Source: Seleniibacterium sp963677135
GTDB lineage: Bacteria; Desulfobacterota; Desulfuromonadia; Desulfuromonadales; Geopsychrobacteraceae
Length of the DNA: 64,000 nt
Direction: 5' to 3'
Assembly (NCBI GenBank): GCA_963677135.2
Contig: CAXXLS010000009.1
Coordinates: 342,068 to 406,067 of the forward strand
In this document: positions 41,594-49,927 of the stretch, piece after piece
Position numbering within the stretch: the stretch's first letter is position 1
How the letters are laid out: every line of letters starts with the position of its first letter
Notes under the pieces: generated by a model
Told to the model about the DNA's origin: nothing
The model's input: the letters and a program-made list of their open reading frames with translations, nothing else
The model's database searches: none
Program-made: the position numbers and the translations under genes

Positions 41594-43447
41594 CTATTCG
41601 GTCACTTCAACGATCCGGCCGCGCTTGAACTGCAGCAGGTAGAGCTGCTTTATCGCCTCGCCGAAGGGGTCGAACCCGATGGTTCCGGTAATGCCGAGGA
41701 AATTGTCGAGAGCCGCAATCTTTCTACGCAGGTCGTCCCGGTTGGTGACGGCCGGGTCGTCGGCACATTTCAGCATGATGGTGGCGGCCTCAAAGGCCTG
41801 GGCCTCCAGAATCGAAGGATCATCACCGTAAGCCTGCCGGTAGAGTTCGACAAAGCGTGCCACTTCCGGAGCTTTGCTGGCGGGGTAGTAGGCGTCAACA
41901 AAGACGGCATCTTTCAGGAAGCGACCGGCGCGCTCGGCCAGCTCCGGCGAGTTCCAGCCGTTGATTCCCAGCAGCGTGGTGTCCTTGATACCGTAAAACA
42001 TCAACTGCGGTGCGAGCAGGCTCATGCGGTCGGCAAACTCGGGAATAAACAGGGCGTGGAACGGTGGCAGGGGATATTCCAGCTCGGGCTGGTCTTCACC
42101 CTCTTCGGGGAGCGGCACCGGGCGCTCCCCGTCACGCCAGAGCAGCCGCTCGATGGGTTTCTTGAAATCCGTGCTGTCTTCGGCGTAACTCACGATATCG
42201 ACGATTTCCCCGCCGGCGCGCAGAACTTCCCGGCGGAACAGGTCCGCCATCTGTTCTCCCAGCCGATTCTGGGGATGGAGTATCGAAAAGGTGAGGTGGC
42301 CGGCCGCCATGGCGTAACCGACCAGGGCCTTGATCTGCTGGTTGGCTGTCAGCGTGTCGCGGAAAATAAAATTGCCGAGTTCGGGAAGCGCATCCCCCTG
42401 GGCAAGGGTCAGCAGTGGCACCATTTCCTGCTGAGCGCGGCGGGCCGCTTCATCGGCATTGGCACTGAGCAGCGGCCCGATGACCCCCATGACCTTGTCA
42501 TCGTCGCTGAGGGTGCTGATCAATTGCGCGGCGGAGACCCCTTCGGTGGCCGTATCGCGGTAGATAAAGCGGATGGGCAGGCGGGTTTTGTTATGTTCCT
42601 GAAGCGCCAGTTCCAGCCCGTTCTTCACCAGTTGGGCGTAAGATTCATAGCGTCCGCTCAAGGGCAGCAGGACCCCGATACTGTCGCGGCTGAGCCAGTT
42701 GTCCTCACCGGTTCTGGCCTGCAGGGCCCTGGCCTCCTGCCAGTAAGGGAAGGTGACGGACGAAGAGAATATCCGGTTGAGATAGCGGTTGGCCCGGTCC
42801 GGCTGCTGTTGAACCAGGGCCCGGCGCGCCTGCTGAAGCAGGGCATCCTGTCCCAGGGCCGTCCCCTCCCACATGAAGGCGGCTTCGCCGAGCTGGGCGT
42901 TGCTCAGACGGTTCTGCAGCAGGTTGTGAGCTTCGGCCAGCACGGTTGCCGGCCGATCGGTCAGAGAGAGCTGCTGCTGCAGGTAATACAAGGCCTGCAG
43001 ATAGTCCTGACGGGCGACGGCAGCGGTGGTTAACGCCTTGAGCAAAGCCAGGCGATCACCTGAGGCAAAGGATTCATGAAGCAGGGGCTTGAGCAGGGCC
43101 ATCCCTTCATTGAGCTGGTCGGTATAAATCTGACTCTGTCCGGTCAGCAGGTCGACTTCCGGGCTGCGCAGCTCCTCGGGCACCTGTTTGAGATAAAGCA
43201 GGGCGTCATGGTAGTTGCCGCGGGCCATGAAAATGCGTGCGATAAGGGCAAACCCCTGTGCGGCCTCAGGGGTTGCCGTCTCCTGTTGGACAAAGGAACG
43301 CAGGACGGCGAGGGCCTGGTTGTCCTTGCCATTCTGGTAGAGTTGGCGGCCCAGTTCCAGCTGCCTGGAGGATGAGGGCTCCGCTGCAGACGTCATCAGG
43401 GGGACTGCGAGCGTCCAGAAAAGAATCAGAACAATAAGCCGCTTCAT
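41594..43447 (-). CDS. PBP activator (LpoA-like) periplasmic protein
   Basis: A 617-residue exported protein. A signal peptide without a lipobox Cys (MKRLIVLILFWTLAVPLMTSA) precedes a TPR-type helical part (about 28 to 250), then a type 1 periplasmic-binding fold (IGVLLPLSGRYESYAQLVKNGLELAL and on) to the end. This two-part plan is that of LpoA, which activates PBP1a, and of related YraM/Leu-Ile-Val-binding-like proteins. As it is not a lipoprotein, the role may differ. It lies 35 bases after dnaJ on the same strand and may share the heat-shock transcript. Confidence 0.82.
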   Translation of the reverse strand: MKRLIVLILFWTLAVPLMTSAAEPSSSRQLELGRQLYQNGKDNQALAVLRSFVQQETATPEAAQGFALIARIFMARGNYHDALLYLKQVPEELRSPEVDLLTGQSQIYTDQLNEGMALLKPLLHESFASGDRLALLKALTTAAVARQDYLQALYYLQQQLSLTDRPATVLAEAHNLLQNRLSNAQLGEAAFMWEGTALGQDALLQQARRALVQQQPDRANRYLNRIFSSSVTFPYWQEARALQARTGEDNWLSRDSIGVLLPLSGRYESYAQLVKNGLELALQEHNKTRLPIRFIYRDTATEGVSAAQLISTLSDDDKVMGVIGPLLSANADEAARRAQQEMVPLLTLAQGDALPELGNFIFRDTLTANQQIKALVGYAMAAGHLTFSILHPQNRLGEQMADLFRREVLRAGGEIVDIVSYAEDSTDFKKPIERLLWRDGERPVPLPEEGEDQPELEYPLPPFHALFIPEFADRMSLLAPQLMFYGIKDTTLLGINGWNSPELAERAGRFLKDAVFVDAYYPASKAPEVARFVELYRQAYGDDPSILEAQAFEAATIMLKCADDPAVTNRDDLRRKIAALDNFLGITGTIGFDPFGEAIKQLYLLQFKRGRIVEVTE

Positions 43448-43482
43448 GCCAACTCCATTGGTGAGACGTTTAACGATGGTGG

Positions 43483-44598
43483 TCAGTCGAACAGTTCCTT
43501 GACTTTATCAAAAAAACTCTTCCCCTGGGGATGAATATCTTCACCGCTTTCTTTGGCAAACTCCTCGAGCAGCTCACGCTGCCTGTTGTTGAGCTTGGTC
43601 GGCACTTCAACTTTCAGGATCACCAGCTGATCTCCCCGGCCGTACCCCTGCAGAGACGTGATGCCCTTTCCGGACAGCTTGAGGATCTTGCCGCTCTGGG
43701 TGCCGGCCGGGACCTTCATGTTGACTTTGCCTTCCAGGGTCGGGACTTCCAGTTCGCAGCCGAGGGCCGCCTGAACAAAGGAGATGGGGATCTCGCAGAT
43801 AACGTTCTGCCCTTCCCGTTCGAAGATCGGATGGCTCTCAACGCTGATCACCACATAGAGATCCCCCGGGGGGCCGCCATGCAGGCCTGATTCCCCTTCT
43901 CCGCTGAGCTTGAGCCGGGTTCCGGTTTCGACCCCCGCAGGGACTTTGAGGGACAGGGAGCGTTTCTTTTTGACCTGCCCGGTTCCCCGGCAGTCGGGGC
44001 ACGGATCCTTGATGATCTTTCCTTCTCCCCGGCAGTCGGGACAGGGACGGGTCATGGTAAAGAACCCCTGCTGGTAACGAACCTGGCCGGCCCCCCGGCA
44101 GGTCGAGCAGGTCTGCGCCTCGGTTCCCGGGCGGGCCCCTGAACCATGACAGGTCTCGCAGGTCTGGCTGCGGGGCAGCTGCAGTTTCTTTTCGGTACCG
44201 AACGCGGCTTCTTCAAAACTGATGGTCAGGTTGTAGCGCAGATCGTCACCGCGCTGACCACGGCCGCCGCGGCGCGAGCCGCCACCGAACAGGTCACCGA
44301 AAATATCGCCGAAAATATCCTCGAAAGGTGCTCCGCCAAAGTCAAATCCACCCCCCGAAAAGCCACCGTTGCCACTGACCCCGGCATGGCCGAACTGGTC
44401 ATAGTTGGCCCGCTTCTGAGAATCGGAGAGAACCGAATAGGCTTCGGTCAGCTCTTTGAATTTCTCTTCCGCTGCCTTGTCCCCGGGGTTTTTGTCGGGA
44501 TGGTACTGGATCGCCAGACGCCGATAGGCCTTTTTTATCTCTGTTTCACTGGCATTGCGGTTGACACCGAGTACTTCGTAGTAGTCGCGTTTAGCCAA
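43483..44598 (-). CDS. dnaJ: Chaperone DnaJ
   Basis: A 371-residue type I J-protein. The J domain has QYHPDKNPGD (HPD), then a G/F-rich linker (residues about 75 to 115), four CxxCxGxG zinc repeats (CETCHGSG, CSTCRGAG, CPDCRGEG, CPDCRGTG) and the two C-terminal client-binding domains. It delivers clients to DnaK and stimulates its ATPase. It is the last gene of hrcA-grpE-dnaK-dnaJ, 62 bases after dnaK, with a strong hairpin in the gap. Confidence 0.97.
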   Translation of the reverse strand: MAKRDYYEVLGVNRNASETEIKKAYRRLAIQYHPDKNPGDKAAEEKFKELTEAYSVLSDSQKRANYDQFGHAGVSGNGGFSGGGFDFGGAPFEDIFGDIFGDLFGGGSRRGGRGQRGDDLRYNLTISFEEAAFGTEKKLQLPRSQTCETCHGSGARPGTEAQTCSTCRGAGQVRYQQGFFTMTRPCPDCRGEGKIIKDPCPDCRGTGQVKKKRSLSLKVPAGVETGTRLKLSGEGESGLHGGPPGDLYVVISVESHPIFEREGQNVICEIPISFVQAALGCELEVPTLEGKVNMKVPAGTQSGKILKLSGKGITSLQGYGRGDQLVILKVEVPTKLNNRQRELLEEFAKESGEDIHPQGKSFFDKVKELFD

Positions 44599-44623
44599 AA
44601 TAACAATCCTGCTTGATCAACGG

Positions 44624-44654
44624 ACAGGCGCTGATCGGAATGATCAGCGCCTGT
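44624..44654 (-). other. Hairpin between dnaK and dnaJ
   Basis: ACAGGCGCTGATC and GATCAGCGCCTGT form a perfect 13-bp stem with the five-base loop GGAAT, seven bases after the dnaK stop. No T-run follows, so it is more likely an mRNA stabiliser or processing site that lowers dnaJ relative to dnaK than a terminator. Confidence 0.6.
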
Positions 44655-44660
44655 GGTTAT

Positions 44661-46565
44661 TTACTTCTTTTCGTCAACGTCTTCAAATTCAGCGTCAACG
44701 ACATCGTCAGCGGCAGCCCCGTCCGGATTGCTGTCCGCATCGGCAGCCCCGTCCGGGCTCTGGGCCTGGGCGTACATCATTTCAGCCAGCTTGTGAGATG
44801 CCTGGGCGAGAGCTTCGCTCTTCTTCTTGATCTCTTCCGGGTCCTCACCTTCCATGGCTTTCTTGAGGTCGTCCAGGGCCTGCTGGATCTGGCCTTTGGT
44901 GGCGCTGTCAAGCTTTTCACCATGTTCGCTCAGGGATTTTTCGGTGGTGTAGGCCAGACCGTCGGCCTGGTTTTTGGCCTCGATCAGTTCGCGTTTTCTC
45001 TTGTCCTCGCCGGCATGGGCTTCGGCATCCTTGACCATGCGATCGATCTCTTCATCCGACAGGCCGCTCGATGCGGTGATCTGGATCGACTGCTCTTTGC
45101 CGGTACCGAGATCTTTAGCCGACACGTGAAGGATACCGTTGGCATCGATATCGAAAGTGACCTCGATCTGGGGGACCCCACGCGGTGCCGGCGGAATGCC
45201 GACCAGCTCGAAATTGCCGATGGTCTTGTTGTCGGACGCCATTTCCCGCTCGCCCTGGAGAACATGGACGGAGACGGCCGGCTGATTGTCGGCTGCCGTC
45301 GAGAAGACCTGACTCTTTTTACAGGGCACGGTGGTGTTCTTTTCGATCAGCTTGGTCATGACGCCGCCCAGGGTTTCAATACCAAGAGACAGCGGAGTGA
45401 CATCAAGAAGCAGGACATCCTTGACGTCACCGGTCAGAACCCCGCCCTGGATGGCCGCACCGATGGCCACGACTTCGTCGGGATTGACCCCCTTGCTTGG
45501 GGTTTTTCCGAAAATTTCCTTGACCTTGTCCTGAACCGCGGGCATCCGGGTCATGCCGCCGACCAGGATGACTTCGTCGATTTCGCTGGCCGACAGGCCG
45601 GCGTCCTTCAGGGCGGTCTGACAGGGGGCAACCAGCTTGGACAGCAGCTCGCTGCAGATGCTTTCCAGCTTGGAGCGGGACAACTTCATGTTGAGGTGCT
45701 TCGGACCCGACTGGTCGGCGGTGATGAAGGGCAGGTTGATGTCGGTTTCCATGGAGGACGACAGCTCGCACTTGGCTTTTTCGGCGGCTTCCTTCAGACG
45801 CTGCAGGGCCATCTTGTCATTGCGCAGGTCGATCCCCTGCTCTTTCTTGAACTCGTCGGCGACATAATCGATGATGCGCAGGTCGAAGTCTTCACCGCCG
45901 AGGAAGGTATCCCCGTTGGTCGCCTTGACCTCGAAAACCCCGTCGCCCAGATCAAGAATGGAGATATCGAAGGTCCCGCCCCCCAGGTCGAATACGGCGA
46001 TGGTCATCTCGTTCTTCTTGTCGAGCCCGTAAGCCAGAGATGCGGCGGTCGGCTCGTTGATGATGCGCAGGACATTGAGACCGGCGATCTTGCCGGCGTC
46101 TTTGGTGGCCTGGCGCTGGGAGTCGTTGAAGTAGGCCGGAACGGTAATGACCGCGTCGGTGACTTTCTCGCCGAGGTAGTCTTCGGCAGTCTGTTTCATT
46201 TTCTGCAGGACCATGGCGGAGATTTCCGGGGCGCTGTATTGCTTGTCGCGGCATTCAACCCAGGCGTCGCCGTTGTTGGCTTCGATGATTTTGAAAGGAC
46301 TGATCTGGCGGTCCTTCTGTACGGCCTCCGACGAGAACTTCCGGCCGATCAGGCGTTTGATCGCGAAAAGAGTGTTTTCCGGATTGGTGACGGCCTGGCG
46401 TTTCGCCTGCTGGCCGACGATACGCTCACCGCTTTCGGTAAACGCCACCATCGACGGCGTTGTTCTTGATCCTTCCGAGTTGGCGATGACAACCGGCTCG
46501 CCACCTTCCATGACGGCGACGCAGGAGTTGGTGGTTCCCAAGTCTATACCAATAACTTTACCCAT
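44661..46565 (-). CDS. dnaK: Chaperone DnaK (Hsp70)
   Basis: A 634-residue Hsp70. The ATPase domain begins IGIDLGTTNSCVAVMEGG, with AVFDLGGGTFDISIL and the IILVGGMTRMPAV-type segment; the substrate-binding domain follows from about residue 390, then a helical lid and an acidic tail ending EDVDEKK. It folds client proteins with DnaJ and GrpE. It follows grpE by 40 bases and is controlled by HrcA/CIRCE upstream of hrcA. Confidence 0.97.
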   Translation of the reverse strand: MGKVIGIDLGTTNSCVAVMEGGEPVVIANSEGSRTTPSMVAFTESGERIVGQQAKRQAVTNPENTLFAIKRLIGRKFSSEAVQKDRQISPFKIIEANNGDAWVECRDKQYSAPEISAMVLQKMKQTAEDYLGEKVTDAVITVPAYFNDSQRQATKDAGKIAGLNVLRIINEPTAASLAYGLDKKNEMTIAVFDLGGGTFDISILDLGDGVFEVKATNGDTFLGGEDFDLRIIDYVADEFKKEQGIDLRNDKMALQRLKEAAEKAKCELSSSMETDINLPFITADQSGPKHLNMKLSRSKLESICSELLSKLVAPCQTALKDAGLSASEIDEVILVGGMTRMPAVQDKVKEIFGKTPSKGVNPDEVVAIGAAIQGGVLTGDVKDVLLLDVTPLSLGIETLGGVMTKLIEKNTTVPCKKSQVFSTAADNQPAVSVHVLQGEREMASDNKTIGNFELVGIPPAPRGVPQIEVTFDIDANGILHVSAKDLGTGKEQSIQITASSGLSDEEIDRMVKDAEAHAGEDKRKRELIEAKNQADGLAYTTEKSLSEHGEKLDSATKGQIQQALDDLKKAMEGEDPEEIKKKSEALAQASHKLAEMMYAQAQSPDGAADADSNPDGAAADDVVDAEFEDVDEKK

Positions 46566-46605
46566 GATTTATATCCTCCCTTTATTTCTTGTATTTTCAG
46601 GATGC

Positions 46606-47238
46606 TTATTCTTCACTGTCCGGTTGCTCCGGCAGTTCGTCTTCCGTTTTTGCTTCCGCCGCAGGCTCCGAGGGAGCTTTGGCGACCATGACAAACGCCG
46701 GCCGTAACAGCCGTTCGTTGAGCTGATAGCCTTTTTGCAACTGCTGCACAACGGTGTTGACCGGTTGGTCAGCGGTTTCAAGCTGCCCCATGGCCTGGTG
46801 CAGGGCCGGATCAAACGGCTGCCCCATGGCTTCGATGGGGGTGACGCCGAACCGGCTGAGGACCTGGCTGAACTGGTTGAGGGTCATTTTGACCCCTTCC
46901 AGCAAGCCATTATCTGCCTGCTCGGCATGCTCAACAGCGCGTTCGAGATTGTCGATAACAGGAAGAATTTCGCGCAGAATGTTTTCGTTGGCAAATTTTG
47001 CCAGATCTTCTTTTTCCCTTTGGGTCCGCTTGCGCAGATTATCCATGTCGGCCAGGGTTCTCAGGTATTGCTCCTTGTGTGTCCTGGCTTCCTCCTGGGC
47101 CTTGGCGAGATCGCTTTTCAACTGTTCCTCAACCGAGACAAGTTCCGGTTCGATGGCCGGTTCCTGTTCTGTTTGCCCAGTCTCTTCAACCGCTTTCTGC
47201 TCAAGCTCAGGCTCTTGCTGTTCGGTATTGTTGCCCAC
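46606..47238 (-). CDS. grpE: Nucleotide exchange factor GrpE
   Basis: A 210-residue GrpE. A disordered, acidic N-terminus (about 50 residues) precedes a long coiled coil (KEQYLRTLADMDNLRKRTQRE) and a beta domain that ends LNERLLRPAFVMVAK. It releases ADP from DnaK. It lies between hrcA (28 bases upstream) and dnaK. The acidic, glutamate-rich C-terminus (DELPEQPDSEE) is longer than usual. Confidence 0.95.
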   Translation of the reverse strand: MGNNTEQQEPELEQKAVEETGQTEQEPAIEPELVSVEEQLKSDLAKAQEEARTHKEQYLRTLADMDNLRKRTQREKEDLAKFANENILREILPVIDNLERAVEHAEQADNGLLEGVKMTLNQFSQVLSRFGVTPIEAMGQPFDPALHQAMGQLETADQPVNTVVQQLQKGYQLNERLLRPAFVMVAKAPSEPAAEAKTEDELPEQPDSEE

Positions 47239-47266
47239 CTTATAACTCCTTTTATTGGCTTTGGAT

Positions 47267-48307
47267 TTATTCTATTTCCCGTTCCAGAAAGCTACTGACC
47301 AGCTGCGCCGTAAAATCGACGATGGGAATAACCTGGGAATAGTCCATTCTGACCGGACCGATGACACCCAGGGTCCCGATGGCACCCTTCTGATTGGAAA
47401 AATTCGATGTAATCAGGCTGCAGCCATCGAGATCGACGCAGCTGCTTTCACTGCCGATAAAAATCTGAACCCCCTGGGCGGACTGGCTGCGGTCAAGCAA
47501 CTCGATCAGCAGCTTCTTGCTTTCCAGGGTCTGAATCAACCGTTTCATCTGCTGAGGCGATGAGAACTCGGGTTGTTCGAGCATCAGGGACGTCCCGGAA
47601 ACGTAAATCTGGTTTTCCACTTCCTCCTGCAGGGCCGCACATGACAGGCTCAGGGCCTGTTTCCGAAGCTGATCGTAAAGGATCCTTTCCTCCCGCAGCT
47701 GCTCGTTCAGTTTTTTTCTGACCTCCTGAATCGACAGCCCGGTCAGTTCCTTGTTTAAAAAATTGCTGATCTGTTCCAGTTGCCGCGTATCGAGGTCGGG
47801 ATCGGCTTCGATGACCTTATTCTGAACAAGGCCGGATTCGGATACGTAGATGACCAGCAGCCTGCCCTTGGACAGTTTGACAAACTCGATCTGCCGGAAA
47901 ACGGTCGTCGAAAATTTCGGGGCCATGACCAGACCCGTATATTTGGACAGGCCGGACATCACCCTGCCGACTTCCTGCATGATATCTTCCAGTTTCATGT
48001 TCTGGAAATGGTAATTTTTGCGCAGGCGTGATTTTTCCTGCTGGGTCAGGTCCCGGACCTGCAACAAGGTGTCGATGTAATACTGGAAACCCTGAGCGGT
48101 CGGTATTCTCCCGGCAGAGGTGTGGGGAGAACACAAAAAGCCCATCTCTTCAAGATCGGCCATGACATTACGAACCGTTGCCGGGGACAGGTTGAAACCA
48201 TGCCTGCGGGTAATGGCCCGGCTGCCAACCGGCTCCGCAGAACTGATATAGTCTTCAACTATTGCTTCCAGGATGTTCTGGCTGCGTTCATTGAGCTCCT
48301 CAGCCAT
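47267..48307 (-). CDS. hrcA: Heat-inducible transcription repressor HrcA
   Basis: A 346-residue repressor. The winged-helix N-terminus has AEPVGSRAITRRHGFNLSPATVRNVMADLEEMG and the HrcA segment SPHTSAGRIPT. It binds the CIRCE operator 48 bases upstream of its own start and is stabilised by GroEL in other species. ATG 48307, preceded by GGAG at eight bases, is the start; a codon four positions further up is weaker. It leads the operon hrcA-grpE-dnaK-dnaJ. Confidence 0.96.
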   Translation of the reverse strand: MAEELNERSQNILEAIVEDYISSAEPVGSRAITRRHGFNLSPATVRNVMADLEEMGFLCSPHTSAGRIPTAQGFQYYIDTLLQVRDLTQQEKSRLRKNYHFQNMKLEDIMQEVGRVMSGLSKYTGLVMAPKFSTTVFRQIEFVKLSKGRLLVIYVSESGLVQNKVIEADPDLDTRQLEQISNFLNKELTGLSIQEVRKKLNEQLREERILYDQLRKQALSLSCAALQEEVENQIYVSGTSLMLEQPEFSSPQQMKRLIQTLESKKLLIELLDRSQSAQGVQIFIGSESSCVDLDGCSLITSNFSNQKGAIGTLGVIGPVRMDYSQVIPIVDFTAQLVSSFLEREIE

Positions 48308-48355
48308 AATAATCTCCACTTTTCGAACCGTGGCACAATGCCTTGTTGTTTAGTG

Positions 48356-48382
48356 TTAGCACTCAACGGTGTTGAGTGCTAA
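48356..48382 (-). promoter_or_regulatory. CIRCE operator
   Basis: TTAGCACTC, nine bases, GAGTGCTAA is a perfect CIRCE inverted repeat. It is bound by HrcA. A TTGACA (48417-48412, minus strand) and TAGGCT (48394-48389), 17 bases apart, give a promoter whose start site falls in the operator. Confidence 0.97.
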
Positions 48383-48482
48383 CATCGCAGCCTATCAACG
48401 CAGGTGATATTTGTCAAGGTTTATGGAGACTGAAACTTATGGAGGGCATCGGAGGAAATCAGCGGGTCGGAGCGCTGTCAGC

Positions 48483-49616
48483 TCACAGAAAATGGCTGAT
48501 CAGAGTGTCGTAGATAAGCCAGCCATCCAGGTTGAAATGCAGGTTCGCCCCCTTTTTTTCAAGATACCCGCGACACTGGGAAAGAGCAGCGGCGAAATAG
48601 CTCTCGGCGTCCCGGTGGAAGCGGTTTCTGAAGGTTTCGAGGTCAAGGCCGTCTCGCGTTCTGAGCGCCAGGTAGCAATATTCGCTCATGGCCGATTCGC
48701 AGGTGAAGGTTTCCAGCCGCACAGCTGGGTTCCTGCGCTGTCGGATGGCGTCCCGATAGGCCTTAAGATCGGCCGGGATGTGCCAGCGTTCCCCCCAGTT
48801 CCTGTCCAGGTAGCCATGAGCGCCACAGCCGACGGCAAGACAGCTGCGCCTCTGCCAGTAAACCTGGTTGTGTCTGCAGCGGCGACCGGGGCGGGCGAAG
48901 TTTGAAATTTCATAATGTTCGTAGCCGGCGTCCGCAAGCAGGGCGTCTATCCGGCGGTACTGTGCGGTGTAAAGGTTGTCCCCGCAGGGACGGAGTTCCC
49001 CCCTGGCAAGCTGCTCGGCGAACGGGGTATCCGGTTCGATAGACAGGCCGTACAGAGAAATGTGCTCGGGCTCCAGGGCCACGAGTCCCTGGACTTCGGC
49101 CGCGCATTGTTCAAGCGTTTGCCCCGGCAAGGCAAACATCAGGTCAAGGCTGATATTGTCAAATCCGGCCTGGCGGGCGTTTCGCAAGGCATCGACCGCT
49201 TGCCTGGAACTATGAATCCTGCCGAGGCGTTTCAGGTTGCGGTCATCAAGGGACTGGATGCCCAGTGACAGGCGGTTCAGACCGGCCTGGCGGTAATCCC
49301 TGAGTTTTTCTGAAGACACGGTTCCCGGGTTGGCTTCCAGAGTGATTTCCGCCTGGTCGGCCATTCCCAGGGTGGCGTCAAGGTGAGCGAGCAGATCCGA
49401 GAGCTGGCCGGGATCAAGCAGAGACGGAGTGCCGCCACCGAAAAAGATGGTGGCCAGGGGGGCCTGTCCATGAGCTTCCCGGCCTAAGAGGGAAATATTC
49501 TGTTTCAGAAGACGGACATAGTCGGCGAGTTCGTCGCGTGATCCCGCCAGGGAATAAAAGTCACAGTAAGGGCATTTCTGGGCACAATAGGGGATATGCA
49601 GATAAATGGAACTCAT
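48483..49616 (-). CDS. hemW: Radical SAM HemW-like protein
   Basis: A 377-residue radical SAM protein. The cluster motif is YCAQKCPYCDF at residue 10, followed by FGGGTPSLL and NPGTVSSEKL; the C-terminal HemW domain has YLALRTRDGLDLETF. HemW is a heme chaperone-like protein related to oxygen-independent coproporphyrinogen oxidase (HemN), but lacks some HemN catalytic residues. It precedes hrcA on the same strand; the CIRCE promoter between them makes hrcA independent. Confidence 0.92.
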   Translation of the reverse strand: MSSIYLHIPYCAQKCPYCDFYSLAGSRDELADYVRLLKQNISLLGREAHGQAPLATIFFGGGTPSLLDPGQLSDLLAHLDATLGMADQAEITLEANPGTVSSEKLRDYRQAGLNRLSLGIQSLDDRNLKRLGRIHSSRQAVDALRNARQAGFDNISLDLMFALPGQTLEQCAAEVQGLVALEPEHISLYGLSIEPDTPFAEQLARGELRPCGDNLYTAQYRRIDALLADAGYEHYEISNFARPGRRCRHNQVYWQRRSCLAVGCGAHGYLDRNWGERWHIPADLKAYRDAIRQRRNPAVRLETFTCESAMSEYCYLALRTRDGLDLETFRNRFHRDAESYFAAALSQCRGYLEKKGANLHFNLDGWLIYDTLISHFL

Positions 49617-49927
49617 GACGGCATAGTGGCACGGTTCGAGTTGTTTGTCTAATATTCAACCGCGACAATGAAATTACGACGTCTCCGCGCAAGCCCTTGA
49701 TGTCCTTGCCACAACGAAAAATTGCTCGTTTCCAATCTGAAAACTGACGCATTGCTCTCCGGAGTTTCCGGATGGCAACTAAATAGCGGCAGAGGCGGGT
49801 CCCTGGCCGACTGTTTCTCATGCCCTCCGGGCTCTTTTGTGCTGTTCAGCAGTGGACAAGATCATGGAGAGATCGGCGCCAGGAGGTAACCAGCCCTTCC
49901 CGTGCAGGCGGGAAGGGCTGGTTGGTG
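49617..49927. other. Intergenic region between hemW and the antiporter operon
   Basis: This 311-base gap holds the presumed hemW promoter on the minus strand and the hairpin that closes the antiporter operon at its right-hand end of the gap. Short inverted sequences (TTGTC at 49646 and GACAA near 49664; TCCGGAGTTTCCGGA near 49757) are visible. I see no gene and no tRNA. Confidence 0.4.
49888..49923 (-). terminator. Hairpin ending the antiporter operon
   Basis: AACCAGCCCTTCCCG pairs with CGGGAAGGGCTGGTT to make a 15-bp perfect stem with a six-base loop, four bases after the stop codon of the last antiporter gene. On the minus strand only a short TTACC follows, so termination may rely on stem strength or on Rho. 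Confidence 0.65.

Noticed and set aside
44613..46469. 618-codon open frame on the plus strand
   Set aside because: It lies wholly antisense to dnaK, follows its codon periodicity and has low-complexity composition; such shadows are common in GC-rich, codon-biased genes.
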